A DNA stretch of 64,000 bases, taken from Trachythela sp. YZ-2020 (taxonomy: Eukaryota; Cnidaria; Anthozoa; Malacalcyonacea; Clavulariidae). The stretch's first letter is position 1, and each line of letters opens with the position of its first letter. Of this stretch, positions 1-11,135 are shown piece after piece. The notes under the pieces are model-generated. The model was not told the origin of the DNA. It searched no databases and saw nothing but the letters and a program-made list of their open reading frames with translations. Both the position numbers and the translations under genes were made by a program. Where the stretch lies: assembly GCA_016169945.1 (NCBI GenBank), contig JADLSH010000251.1:1-64000 (forward strand), written 5' to 3'.

Positions 1-560
1 GACGGATTGGGTTCATACTTGGTATAGTGATGCTCCATGGGTCAGTGAGGAACCCTATTGAAATTGGTGTCGGTCACTCAAAAAATATAAATGAATGGGC
101 GTGGCCTATCGTGGAATTAATAGTTAACACCCTATCTCAAGAATCGATAGACGAATAGAGTTCACATTTGGCATAGTGATGCTCCATGGTTCTGTGAGAT
201 ACACTATTGAAATTGACGTCGGTGACGCACATATTAATGAGTGGACGTGGCTTATTGCACAATATTTAAATATTCGCTCGTTAATACCCTATATCAAAAA
301 CCCTTTGACGGATTGGGTTGATACTTAGCATCATGATGCTCCATGGGTCAGTCTGAGTAAGGATACATATTGAGATATGCGTTGGTGACATTCAAATAAA
401 TGAGTGGGCGTGTCCTATATAATGCGGAATTACTCGTTAACACGATATATCAACAACAGATTAATTTGATACTGGTTATAATAGTGATACATGGGTAAGT
501 GACGAAGCTTATTAAAATTGACGTCGGTCGTGTGAATATTAATAAGTGGGCGTGACGTAT
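1..560. repeat. Block Q1 satellite, about 150-bp tandem units
   Basis: Degenerate tandem units recur roughly every 130-155 bases. Each carries the words GACGGATTGGGTTCATACTT, CTCCATGGGTCAGTGAGG and AATGAGTGGGCGTGGC in fixed order. The window opens inside the array. The same array lies at 19560-20350 and 49965-50725. No ORF spans it. Its function is unknown; promoter-like monomers or a plain satellite are both possible. Confidence 0.8.
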
Positions 561-1500
561 TGCACACTTTTTGAAAACAAAAATGTAATTATAAATGTTC
601 CATGACTTGTATAGGGCCACACAACTCTCCGCTCAAGCAATGACCACATACTGCATGGACTATTTATAAACAATGAATTAAATCTAATATATAATGTTTT
701 ATGAATGATACTGGCCCAGGCATTGTTTAAACATCTGTCTTAGAACTTCTTGCTGGAAGCATAGCTCCAGATTGAAAAGAGAAATATAAATAACTTGATT
801 ATCAAAACATTTCGCATAACAATACAGGTCTGATGTTTAAGTTAGTAAAGATTTAATTGACAGCATACTCTTGAGTCAATCTCAATTAGTGGTATTAATA
901 CAATATACGTTGTTTCTTTGGAATGTAATGCCATGCCTTTGTTTATAATCCATTGCATTCTTCGGAGCACTGTAAATTAGCAGTCATCCCAACAATGTCG
1001 TCGTTGTCCTTTTGAAGAATCCGATTAGCACCGTTTGAAGCACATGCAACGGCACTGTCAATGCCAACTGTTTTGTCTGCGTGTGGGGGTCTTTGATCTT
1101 AGAGATGTTTTGTATGTGGACCCTTTGATCTCAGAGAGCGCATTGTGTATTTAGAACAAAAGACAAATATAGGTATAAATCTTGCCAATTAGCTGGATGT
1201 CTATAAATATAACCTAAAGAGAATGTATTGTATGCCCCTGTTAGAACAAAATACAGACTAGGTATGTAAGTCATGATTACCTTGATATTAGATAATACAT
1301 TGTAATCAATATTGACATACTAACTAACTGTTGTATATTTCCCTGACAGTGCCATTACTAAATGTCTGAAAAGGAATAATAGGAGTGTAGTATAAATTAT
1401 TACTTAAGTGGGGCCATTGTATTAGATATGACATGTATTCACTGTGCAACACTGTTTATTTTTAGAAAAATATGCAGGTATTTTCTATTCAAATACAATT
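560..1500. other. Block Q1 AT-rich non-coding stretch
   Basis: AT-rich sequence matches 20350-21140 and 50725-51690 almost collinearly. I see no gene, RNA motif or terminal repeat in it. The duplicate at Q2 lacks about 165 bases equivalent to 1333-1497, which copy Q3 keeps, so the loss is private to Q2. Confidence 0.6.
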
Positions 1501-1625
1501 ATAATTACGACTCACCAAGAACAAGAAACCACAATGCATTTTGGCATTGCTCTTGTTTGCATTGGTCTGGTTATTGCGAGGTTGTCAGTTCGAATCTTCT
1601 GACACGATGACATCTACGTCTTACG
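1500..1625 (+). repeat. Decayed tRNA-like SINE head
   Basis: A GGTTATTGCGAGGTTGTCAG...TTCGAATCTTC stretch resembles the anticodon-to-T-arm part of the SINE heads elsewhere in this window. It is followed by the 'ATGACATCTA' body word typical of the CATT-tailed SINE family. Equivalent copies sit near 21165-21260 and 51715-51800. The A box is not recognisable. Confidence 0.5.
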
Positions 1626-1794
1626 TTTTCTAACAAAGTATTGCGGTGGCTCTATGGGCACTGTATGAATATTATGTTACTGTGGTGTTAGACCTCCTAT
1701 CTATATAATATACATCTAATTATCAACATGTAGTGTGTTGGCTGTTATGTGTGTGTTGTGTACCAAAATATGCACTACCATGTACTCAATGGTG

Positions 1795-1895
1795 ACATCT
1801 AAAATTCAGTGTATCTAACTGGTACATCAAAGTCATTGGGTGGCTCTATATGACCGTGTTGTTAAAAGAGAGCCAGTAAACTTGATCATTCATTC
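1795..1895 (+). mobile_element. 3' end of CATT-tailed tRNA SINE
   Basis: The sequence has the diagnostic 3' body of the commonest SINE here: TCTAACTGGTACATCAAAGT, GGTGGCTCTATATGACC, GTTGTTAAAAGAG, CCAGTAAACTTGATC and then a CATT tail. The tRNA-like head is missing or decayed. A matching copy in Q3 lies at 51975-52085, so the insertion predates the block duplication. Confidence 0.75.
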
Positions 1896-1899
1896 AATA

Positions 1900-2925
1900 T
1901 ACATTGCAATTGTTTTACTGTGTTTTCCGAAAGTGGGTCCCAAGCTTAACCTAAAATACTTAAAAATACATTTCTTCGTTCAAAAAAATATATAATAATA
2001 ATAATTATTCTTATAAAGAAATATATGTAAATATATATAAATATATATAAGTCTTATAAAGAATATATATAAGAAATATTTCCTGACAGATTCCCGACGA
2101 CATATAAAGATTAAGAGTTATAGAGCATATATAGTAGTATACAGAAAATATCTCCGCCATCCTAAAAAAGGATTCCATAAAAGAGTCAAAACAAATCCCC
2201 AACAACTTACAAAATACCATTCGAAACAGATCTCCATAACGATAACAGTATACCTAACTTCCTAAGCATAATACTAAATCATTCCCTGCAGCTTCAAAAT
2301 ATACCCTGACGGAACCACACGCACCCCGAAAAAGGTTATATATTGATGAAAGTCATAAAACAGTAGTCGGTACGGTACGAAGCAATCCCATGTATCAATA
2401 CTCGGACCCCCACTGCCCACTCCCAACAACCGTGTAGAAAAGACACAAACACTAAAACACCGTCGGGACCATGCCAGACCCCCATTGAATAATACATATT
2501 AAACGCACATTCCACAACCGCTTAATAATATTTAACGGACAATATCCCATTGACGAAATAATAAAGATGAAAAGTTATAGAACATTAGGACTTAAGCCTA
2601 TGCCATACATGCCATTATATACATCATTTTGAAAATAGTTCCCCGACGGGGTCAGAAGTTACTCAGAACCCCTCCCCTTGACGAAAGTTAAAGATTTAAA
2701 GTTATAAAATAGTATCCATCATACAACAATTCTCGAAATATTAATCTGTTTTAATATTAAAGAGGGTTGGAGTGGGCTGGTGGGGTGTGGGAGCGGGTGG
2801 TATTATTTCCAGACCCACGGGGTTGTGTGCTAAATGTATCGGGTTGGGTGTCCAACGTTACTGTTTATATCATATACTTAATCACAGTCATTTCGTATTT
2901 TATTTCATCGAGAAGTTAGTAGCTC
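1900..2925. other. Block Q1 AT-rich stretch with a dispersed 40-base motif
   Basis: No recognisable gene. A degenerate motif (GACGA, then TAAAGAT, then AGTTATA) occurs near 2090, 2340, 2550 and 2680. Q3 keeps the region at about 52090-52915. Q2 has lost most of it through a deletion equivalent to about 1705-2645. Short minus-strand frames here are broken in one copy or the other, so I do not call genes. Confidence 0.55.
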
Positions 2926-2929
2926 GGTA

Positions 2930-3500
2930 TTTGACTCATAATCACAGTTAGTAGCTCGGTGGTAGAGTATTGGACTCGTAATCACAGTTAGTAGCTCGGT
3001 GGTAGCGCATTGGACTAGTAATCACAGGGTCGCACGTTGAAATCCAGGGTGTTGATATCTAACAGTGATATAGTATTGGACTCGCAATTACAGGATCGCA
3101 GGCTGGATTACAAGGTGTTGATATCTAACAGTGGTCGAGTATTGGACTCGAAATAACAGGGTCGCTGGATGGATTCCAAGGTGTTGATATCTAACAGTGA
3201 TATAGTATTGGACTCGAAATAACAGGGTCGCTGGATGGATTCCAAGGTGTTGATATCTAACAGTGGTCGAGTATTGGACTCGAAATCACAGGGTCGCGGG
3301 ATGGATTCCAATGTGTTGATATCTAACAGTGGATAGAGTATTGGACTCGAAATCACAGGGTCACAAGTTGGGTTCCAAGGTGTTGATATATAACAGTGGA
3401 TATAGTATTGGACTCGTAGGTGTTGATATATAACAGTGGATATAGTATTGGACTCGTAATCAAAGGGACGCAGGTTGGATTCCAAGGTATTGATGTATAA
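2930..3500 (+). repeat. 65-bp tandem array derived from a tRNA-like sequence
   Basis: About seven units of roughly 65 bases contain GGTGTTGATATCTAACAGTG, then TATTGGACTCGAAATCACAG (anticodon-arm-like) and GGTCGC..GGATTCCA (T-arm-like). The first units keep an A-box-like TAGCTCGGTGGTAGAG. The B box has drifted from GGTTCGAATCC to GGATTCC, so Pol III activity is doubtful. The homologous arrays at 21600-22010 and 53045-53480 have fewer units, so copy number varies. A 142-residue frame on the minus strand is only the array translated. Confidence 0.85.
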
Positions 3501-4026
3501 CGCCGTGTGAGCTATAATTGGTACTCCACAGTCCATGGGTGGCTCTATAGGGCATTGTTGTTAAAATATGACCAGGTCTGACCTGCTAGGTCAATGTATA
3601 TTACAAGGTTACGGGTTTGAGTCTGTGAGATAATGACATATACATTCCAGTGCCTCTAAGTGGTACAACAAAGTCATTGTGTGACTCTATTATGCCGCCT
3701 TGTTGGCCAAATTATAGCAAAAGTCACAAATCAGCCTTTACAGCTTTATAAGACAAATACACTAAGGAATTGTAATACAGGGTTACATGTTAAGCATAAT
3801 TGTGTGCATCACTATATAGGGTGGCCAAAATTGCTGCCAAAATGGCCGCCAAATGTGGCCACCAAACTCACAAATTTGTAGCGTAATTCATTAAATGAAC
3901 ATTTTATGATAAATAAACAATGAAGTTACACAATAGTGTTGAAAAAATGTATAAAGAATATTTCCATCCCAACCACGTAAACAATCCAAGATGATGGCCA
4001 AAATAACCACCAAATTTTCTAGGAAA
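3500..4026. other. Right end of block Q1
   Basis: It contains a diverged SINE body (GGTGGCTCTATAGGGCATTG; GTGACTCTATTATGCCGCC) and AT-rich DNA. It ends at the Q/P joint, where the word TGTATCCGAAA at 4027-4037 corresponds to TTTATACGAAA in Q2/P2. Matches lie at 22010-22556 and 53480-54013. Confidence 0.6.
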
Positions 4027-5880
4027 TGTATCCGAAATCTGGATAAAATGGCTAAACCTTACCACGGACTACGGAAAATGGCGTAGGACTGATGACCACG
4101 ACGACATAACCAACAAGCCGACCTCCATACATACGTTCCACGTACACAGCCATCCCCATGTGTCCCTATATTACAATATCTATATAGATCATTGGCACGG
4201 GGGGCATTGACAAGGGGATGGGCTTTCGGAGGTCATGGCCTTAAGTTTAGGTTAGATTAGGAAGTTTTTCTTCTCATCTTCTCACGGAGCATTGGTATTG
4301 CTCACCCCACCCCACGTGTCTCCTTATTACCCTATATGTAAGACTCCCAACCCATCCACTATCTATATAGAGCATTTTTCATCTCACGGAGCATTGACAT
4401 GGGGGAGCCGAACGGAGTATGAACCACTGACTAGGACTCTTGGAACCAATACTGATAGTATAAGGGAGGTCGGACTATAACAGCAGGCTGAGTCTTGGTA
4501 ATAAGCCAAAAGGACTGAAGTACGTATAGTGTGGGTAGGGGGGGGGGGGTCTACGTGGGGACATTGTTTGGAGGAAATTGTCCGGGGGAAGTTTTCCGGG
4601 GTGATTTTGTGTAAAATAGAGAGCGCCCTCTAAATAATTTTCTACTTTATAATATCAAGATTGTTTTACAACATGTAACTATCTATCATGTCTATAATCA
4701 CTCTAGAAAGTAAAGCATTCCTGTATGTATCTGTAATTTAGTACTATAGGGCGCCCTTTATTTGTTTATTTTAATTAATCCACCCTAATTAATTAACATG
4801 CAATATTTGTTCCGTGGATTTTGTATTGCATAGGAACATGGGGTATAACGGAACCCCTAACTTTGCGGCCTTCCAGTGTCCCTATCAAATCATACCACTG
4901 TCTATTTTAGTGTTTAGTTATTCCTACAACATACATCATAAATATTGTATTTCCAAGTCATTACAATGATTGTACACCTGTGTCGGCTGATATTTGACAA
5001 AAACTGAAAACGTTCAAGTGTTCCGTTTTTCCCCATTGCTATATGTATAATGTGTACTCTTAAAAATATGATGTAGCTAGTATATTTTACTTTTGATTAT
5101 CTCTTTAGTCTTATGTTATACGTATTTATGCTCAAGTTAGTCTTATAATAAACATTCTCCGTACACCAGTAAATAAAAAGGTAAAATCACAACATATTCA
5201 TCACAGTCGAACCACTGGTCCGTTTTCCCCATTTGTAAATACCGTTCGTCCCCAAATATAGCATAGTGAAAAAGTCAACATTTAATCGACGTTCGTAATT
5301 TAAATCACAAAATGTGTGGATATTAGTAATTACATATATAGGCCTATATCACATTAGCGTAAATAATGCTTAGGCTAGGTGTTTCCATCCACTGTTTTTC
5401 AGTAATGGCATAAAAATATAACATGATAATAAACTTAAAACACCATATAATATATATTTTTTGATATTTACACCATTTCAAATACACCGTACTATTACAA
5501 GTTTTTGTTACCTGCATTATTTTAGACGCTTAACCAATTACTGACCTTCAAAATGTGTGACGAGTTCCAAATACGAGATATTGATGAATTCCATTTTGCC
5601 CGGGGGTCCGTTCAGTATATCCCATGTTCCCCTACATAATTATAGTCAACATATTTAAAATTGGGTGTCCACATGCTGTCGACCATAGAACGTAAATACT
5701 ATAAGCTTTTTGGCACTTTGTTTGCCCAACGGTCTAGATCTACAATTTATCATATATTCATATATTTTTTAAACACAATCACTGATTAAAGAGCATGTCG
5801 AAAGACGAGATGATATATTTATTTGATACGTCAGATCAAGTCGTACCTTTATGTATATATTTCCCAATACTTTTCTCAAC
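4027..5880. other. Left part of block P1, non-coding
   Basis: This is collinear with 22557-24390 and 39334-41190. It includes a CCACCCCACGTGTCTCC / GTGTCCCTATATTACAATAT pair of internal imperfect repeats, a short G-rich 'GGAAATTGTCCGGGGG' motif near 4570, and AT-rich DNA. A minus-strand open stretch of about 100 codons at 23759-24064 and 40502-40819 is interrupted here (5210-5515). I therefore treat it as non-coding. Confidence 0.6.
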
Positions 5881-5884
5881 AGTA

Positions 5885-6490
5885 GCCCATGTGGCGAATG
5901 TCTAAATCGATGGACTTCGGGGCGGCAAATTCGCTTGACGCGGGTTCGAGGCCACGTCAGGGTCGATTTTTTTAATCTTAAAAAGTTCAGTTCTGTTCAT
6001 TAAATATAACTTCCAACCATCTTCAATCACCAACTGGGCCGTTGGCTCAACGGCTTCTGCCGTAGGCTCGCAACCTGCTGGTACTCCGATCAGAGGTAGG
6101 TGAGGTTTAGTTTTATTACTGAACCAAAGTTTGACCAATACATTTGACAGATGTACTATGGACTGGGGTTGTCACAGGTCTCTCTTCCCCTTTAGCCTAC
6201 CGTCCGATTGACTTTGAGAACGACCGGATACCATCTGAGTCTGGAAGGGGATTCTTCAGTCGCGGAGGAAAATGTGTGCGAACAGGCGCTCCGTCAAGTC
6301 GAAGGGTCCTATTATCTGGAAGGGGACTAGCGACTGTGTTCGAATATAGTCGCGACCTCTCGCAACTGGTGAATGCCTGCCTAAGTTGAGCACATTTTTT
6401 GTCTTATTTATTCTTTGTTGATGTATCTGAGTGAAAAGCACTCAGGATTAGTAGTAGTTATCCTGCACGAGTTCGATCCCCTAACCCCAA
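5885..6490. other. GC-rich conserved island of block P, copy 1
   Basis: This is a roughly 500-base island of clearly higher GC than its AT-rich surroundings. It starts with a T-arm-like GACGCGGGTTCGAGG. A plus-strand open frame of about 80 codons (from a TTG at 6144 to the stop at 6387-6389) persists in all three P copies, although there is no ATG near its start. The opposite strand is also open for long stretches. Between copies 1 and 3 most changes in that frame are silent, but only a few sites differ. It could be a captured exon, a long SINE body or a structured RNA. I recognise no family. Confidence 0.5.
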
Positions 6491-7330
6491 TTAACATTAA
6501 ATAAATATTAATACTATTTTTATAGTCAAAATTAATATTAATACAATTATTTTATTATACTTACTTTTTAAATTTAATGAAATCAAATTAATTAAATGCG
6601 CTTATACACCTGTAAAGGGGAATTATCATATATATATTATAATACACAAACAATCCTGTTGATTATCATATACAAAGTCTATGTCGCCAAACATAATGCA
6701 TTTCAGGTTAAATCTAAAAAAACTATAACTGAATATAATATTATTTAAAACCGGTGACTAAGTCACCTTTGGGGGGGGGGGGGGGTAGCCTATTGGAAAC
6801 TGATTTCCAAAAATGTAAAACTGCCTGAGAATATTTTGTGACAACCGTTAATAAAAGCATAATCTTCTTACACTGAGTTTTAAATTGGACATGCACTAGG
6901 CTGTTGCCAGGCTGATCAATCTTGGCTAATGCACCGTGGGAAAAATATAGATAATAATAATGACTATATTTTGAAATGGTTGACAAATCTGTTAGCTAAA
7001 ATCTAGTCTTCCCCGTGGCCCTCTAAAATAAATCAATAAAAGAAGATGCAAATGCACTAAAAACAATTATAGCAATTCATTAAAATAACATCAAATGATG
7101 AAATAGCATACATAATAAAATATCATAAAAGTATCATAAAGGTAAGTTAATTTAACATAAAACAGTAGTCATAAAACAGTAGCTTAAATTGAGTTATCCA
7201 AACATAATCACACTTGATAAGAAGTTTAAAAGAACAATACATACTTAGTATTCTTAAACGATAATGGCAATCGGTTCCATTCTAGAGCACCAGTGTATGA
7301 CACTCTTTACATGTGGTATTAGAAAATATG
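6490..7330. other. Block P1 AT-rich stretch
   Basis: AT-rich DNA with a G run near 6770-6785. No gene is recognisable. It is collinear with 25335-26130 and 41820-42600. Confidence 0.5.
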
Positions 7331-8010
7331 TTTATGTGTATAAGAAGTATTACTGTTGACTTTTTTTCAGTGAGAGAAAAAATCTGTTTTATGTTTTTCG
7401 ATGTCATTAATGTTTTTGGGGTGGGAGAATTTTTTCTATGTTCATGACTTTTCGGTTTCTGTACCTTGGAAGAAAAAAATGGTGAAAGAAACAAATTATG
7501 TGTTAATGATTTTTTCTGTGTTGGTACTGTCACAAAATAGTTTGTGATAGAAAAATATTATGTTTATAATATTTTTCAGATTTGGTACTGTTAAAATATT
7601 TGGTGAAGGAAACAAATTCTATGTTTTATGATTTTTCAGTTTTGGTGCTGTTGAAAAATATTTGGTGAAAGAAAATAATTATATGTTTATAATTTGTTCT
7701 GTTTTTTGTATAGCTGAGAAAAATGGATGACAGAAAATAAAAAAAATGTTTATATTTTTTATTACATTTATGATTGATTTTTATTACATTTATGGTTGGT
7801 TGAATTATTATATATATGGTTAAAAAGTTAGTACATTTATGGTCAACATCTTATTACATTTATGGTTGATTTTATTACATTTATGGTTGGTATTACGTTT
7901 ATGATTTATTTTTGTTACATTTATCGTTGGTATTACATTTATGGTTGATATTTATTACATTTATGGCTGGTATTATACATTTAGGGTTGTTTATTACATT
8001 TATGGATAAT
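7330..8010 (+). repeat. Block P1 minisatellites (about 80-bp unit, then ATTACATTTATGGTTG unit)
   Basis: The first half repeats a roughly 80-base unit containing GGTGAAAGAAA, TATGTTTATGATTTTT and TTTTGGTACTGTTGAAAAAT. The second half repeats ATTACATTTATGGTTG-type words at irregular 16-40 base spacing. The same arrays occur at 27100-27920. Reverse-complement versions lie at 26130-26570 and 42650-43080. The array abuts the C-terminal end of the minus-strand LINE-A, so it may have been that element's 3' UTR. Confidence 0.8.
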
Positions 8011-8300
8011 ACAAGGTCGACCTAAAATAATGCCCGTGCATGCATTCCACGGGAGTAAACATATCGGTAATATATGAAGGTGTGTCCCCATTTAGGGATT
8101 TGTAAACCATGATTAGTCTCCTTTCTCGTAATTTATTATTAAATGGTTGCCATCCCAATTGTTTAAACATATCTTCAGATCTATCCTCGAAAGTAGCATT
8201 AAGTATAATTATAGCGGCTGCTTTTTTAATTTAATTAACCTTTGTATTTGTCTTGTATTGCATGTAGCCTACCCCATATTATACTACTAACAGTATCCAT
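8010..8300 (-). pseudogene. LINE-A C-terminal fragment, copy 1
   Basis: Read on the minus strand, this translates to pieces such as RLIKLKKAAAIIILNATFED, SEDMFKQLGWQPF and RRLIMVYKSLNGDTPSYI. These match the C-terminal region typical of CR1/jockey-type non-LTR retrotransposon ORF2 proteins. It is the downstream end of the relic whose RT and endonuclease lie to the right (9595-12200). It has no start and is interrupted, so it is dead. Confidence 0.75.
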
Positions 8301-9520
8301 TATAATGTAATATAACAAAACTTATTTCATAATCAATATATAGCCAGGGTCGTAGCTCTGGGGTGTATGGTACACCCACCCCCTGGCGCAGGAGCCAGTT
8401 AGCATTTCCAAGGTCTGTCGGCATATTGACGATCCCGGAAGAAAAAATAAAGGGTTTATAAAGCGATATTAACCCGGTAATATCGCTTCAAATTATATAA
8501 ACCCTCCATTTTTAGGGATCGTCATAATGCCGACTGACCATTAAAATGCCGACTTGTCGAACACACTACCTATATACTACTACTACTACCGTAATAGCAC
8601 AAACTAGTTTATAATTATGGAAATATGTTTAAAATATAGAAATTATAGCACTATTTCATCTAAACCCTTATACAATGAAAATAGGTATGAATACGACCCC
8701 AAACTTGAAGGGAAAATGAGGGCGATTTACAGGCCTAAAGGGATATTGTCGGTAATATCGCGTCATCTAAGTCCTATAATTTGTCACGTTATGTATCATG
8801 ATGCCGACTAGACAACTAGTTAATGCCGAATGGTATACCCAAAACATAATAGGTACAGCCACTATACTATTACGGTCCGTAATGATATAACAATGCATAA
8901 TGTGGTTAAAATTATCATGATCGTATACCATTTTCTGGACCTGCGATCAAGAGCACGCCCTTCAAAGATGGGAACCCGGACTGCGAGGTAGGCTGCCTCT
9001 CGGGTTATGCCACAGCAAAATGGAAACACCCCCCAAGGGAAATAACTAGCTTAAATGGAAATGATACGGAATAATTTTGTTTCCAAGATTCAACGTGCAC
9101 AAATATATTTTGTCTCCGACCTCTCCCCTAGAATAACGACCAGAACATGTTTTCCCCCATCACCAAAAAATGAGACGAGCTACAGACCTGTTTCGGTTAC
9201 ATAATAATGGACACAGGGGCGTATTTACGGGGGAATCCCCCCTCAGAAATTACCCCAAATGAAGGAAAAGAAAGAAAGCGGAAGGGGGGGGGGGAGTATT
9301 CGGTGAAAACCGTCTCAAAATATATATCAAACTCATAAGGCCAAACTCATAATGGCAAAACCAATTTTAACTTTAAAATATAACAAATGTGGCATAATAA
9401 GTCATATACGGACCCCTATTGTTCTTACCCTCCCCTTTTGACAACAGTCACCAACACCTTCCTTTATGCTAAATTTCTACGATATAGTCGAAACATATTG
9501 GGCGCACTTGGATTCAAGAT
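8300..9520. other. Copy-1-specific stretch inside LINE-A
   Basis: This roughly 1.2-kb segment lies between the C-terminal and RT pieces of LINE-A copy 1 and has no counterpart in copies 2-4. It holds a 118-base palindrome (8417-8534) and, further on, another GGTAATATCGCGTCAT...ATGATGCCGAC match to one palindrome arm (8750-8810). I see no gene. Confidence 0.6.
8417..8534. repeat. 118-bp near-perfect palindrome
   Basis: GTCGGCATATTGACGATCCC at 8417 is matched by the inverted GGGATCGTCATAATGCCGAC ending at 8534. The innermost arms AAGCGATATTA (8461-8471) and TAATATCGCTT (8478-8488) flank a 6-base loop. A hairpin this long suggests a minimal foldback or MITE. I cannot assign a target-site duplication. 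Confidence 0.85.
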
Positions 9521-9594
9521 GCAAGGACTAGCGGTGTTTCCATCTATGTAAGTACTTTGCCATCGTTCTCCGACCCCCCCCCCTATTTATATTT

Positions 9595-9640
9595 ATATCT
9601 ATTTGAAAGATATGATTTAAACCATTGATGAACCAATGTT
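9595..9640 (-). pseudogene. LINE-A RT fragment (HQWFKSYLSNR)
   Basis: The minus strand encodes HQWFKSYLSNR, the segment after RT motif A/2 that normally precedes the PQGS motif. It is separated from the rest of the RT (10200-10860) by SINE material. The same piece is at 59120-59165 and, better preserved, at 28850-28900. A poly-C tract follows immediately. Confidence 0.65.
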
Positions 9641-9734
9641 TTTCCTCTTTAATTTTTAAATGGTCATACTGTATTTCATGTAATTGGTTTTGTATACTAA
9701 TGTTAGCAAAGTTACGGGTCGGGTATGTGGTGAC

Positions 9735-9985
9735 GTTTGGGATCCGGTGGCTCTGACTGGTATATCGGAGTCCATGGGTGGCTCTATGTGGCCTTGCTGT
9801 TGAGCGATGGTCAGTAAACTTCAGTTCATTCATTGTATACGTGTACAACACATTGTTTGGGTGGCTCTATATGACCTTGCTGTTAAAAAGATCAATGCTG
9901 ACGTACACCATATTGTTTGGGTGGCTCTATATGACCTTGCTGTTAAAAAGATCAATGCATCCTATTGGCTTAGGCCTATGTTTTA
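9735..9985 (+). mobile_element. SINE 3' end with a 64-bp tandem duplication
   Basis: A SINE 3' body (GACTGGTATATCGGAGTCCA, GGTGGCTCTATGTGGCC) is followed by two near-identical roughly 64-base units, each with TTGTTTGGGTGGCTCTATAT and GACCTTGCTGTTAAAAAGAT. It interrupts LINE-A on the opposite strand. R4 carries the same arrangement at 59255-59475, so insertion and duplication predate the R1/R4 split. Confidence 0.7.
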
Positions 9986-10199
9986 ATTTTTATGGTGTAG
10001 TTTTATTATTTTTCAAATTTGTATTTGGCTATGAGGGCCTCGTGTTATGGCGTCTTGTACTGTATACGCTAAATGATTATATGTCTACACTTCTATGTTA
10101 GGATTTATATCATTCATTGTTTCTTTTATACTCTATTTAATCGAGACAGGGCCTCTGGGAAGATTAGCTTTTCAGCTAACAGAGTTACCCCATTAAGGT

Positions 10200-10860
10200 T
10201 AATTATTATAGTTAACTGATAATCCATATAATTTAAGCTTTTCTAATAAAATATCGTGACTTACTAAATCAAAAGATTTTCGTAAATCTACAAAGATTGA
10301 TCCAATTAAATTGCCCGTCTCTATAGCCTTCACTCAGCCATCCGTAATTTTAGTAAGTGCTGTTTCACATGAGTGCTCTGTTACTGTCCTATAACTAGAT
10401 TTAGTAGCACGTAGCAAGCGCTGCCGGGTTAAATAGTCATATAGATAAGAATTCATAATTATGTTTTTCTAAAATCTTTGACAACACCAGGCAAAATTGA
10501 GATAGGTCTATTATAGTTAGACGCGTCTTGCCTTTAAATATATTTGAAAAATGGTATAACTTTTGCAATCTCCAACGTGATGGAAATGTGTTGCGTATAG
10601 CAAGCTTGTATTCAAAATATGAGTGATGCTTTTGTTTGATGTTTAATTTGCACCCATTTTCAAAACATAACAACTAATCCCATATAGTCCGGTTTCTTTA
10701 TTAGGGTCCATTCGCATTAAATATTGAAGTTTTCCGTGGGTTGTTTAGATGCAACATACTGGTGTATTCTATGCATGCATTGATTGTCTTCAGTATTAAA
10801 AATAATTACTTCGTCATTGTTTATAGATGTGAATGCTACTGAAATAAAACAAAGGTCCGA
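10200..10860 (-). pseudogene. LINE-A reverse transcriptase, N-terminal part, copy R1
   Basis: Read leftward on the minus strand, this gives ETGLYGISCYVLKMGA-like (RT motif 0), NTFPSRWRLQKLYHFSNIFK (the 'PxxWKxAKVxPxxK' motif), LSKILEKHNYEF, HSCETALTKITDG and FVDLRKSFDLVSHDILLEKL (motif A). These are established CR1/jockey-superfamily RT motifs. Frameshifts and stops separate them, and the YADD motif is not present here. No active enzyme can be made. Confidence 0.85.
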
Positions 10861-11135
10861 TCCCGTTCAGCGCTGCTGCTGAATTTGGCTTATGTCCTTT
10901 GAGCAAAGACATTCTATCTCGACTGCTTCATTCCACCCAGGTGTAGGCTTCGGCCTAATTGGGAACCTGTGAGGTGTTACTACGTCATTCATATATATGG
11001 GCCCACAACATTGTGTGGGTAAAGACGAGAACGCCAATGACCAGGGGTAATAAATGTCAAAGCGCTTTGAGGTCTGGTCTCAGATAGAAAGCGCTATATA
11101 AGTACAAAATATTATTATTATTATTATTAAAGGCA
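10858..11135 (+). mobile_element. 3' part of tRNA-derived SINE with (ATT)n tail, copy R1
   Basis: It starts at the end of a tRNA-like B box (GATCCCGTTCAGCGCTGCTG) and continues with CTTATGTCCTTTGAGCAAAG and TTCCACCCAGGTGTAGGCTT. It ends in CAAAGCGCTTTGAGGTCTGG, GAAAGCGCTATATAAGTAC and an (ATT)n tail. The A box is missing; the fuller copy is at 38853. R4 shares the insertion (60920-61195). Confidence 0.85.

Noticed and set aside
2930..3500. CRISPR-like array of regular repeats
   Set aside because: Units are degenerate end to end with no unique spacers, lie in eukaryotic DNA, and derive from a tRNA-like head.
3108..3536. 142-codon minus-strand open frame with a repeated NTLES-RPC pattern
   Set aside because: It is the 65-bp tRNA-like tandem array translated; the period and the open frame come from the repeat, and the other arrays do not keep it.
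6765..6790. Long G runs here and at 15585, 42120, 46740 and 46840 as functional elements
   Set aside because: Homopolymer lengths differ between duplicate blocks and are prone to sequencing error; only the G-rich minisatellite as a whole is worth noting.
7330..8010. Long terminal repeats of an LTR retrotransposon
   Set aside because: The arrays are short-period minisatellites, with no TG...CA ends, primer-binding site, polypurine tract or gag-pol.
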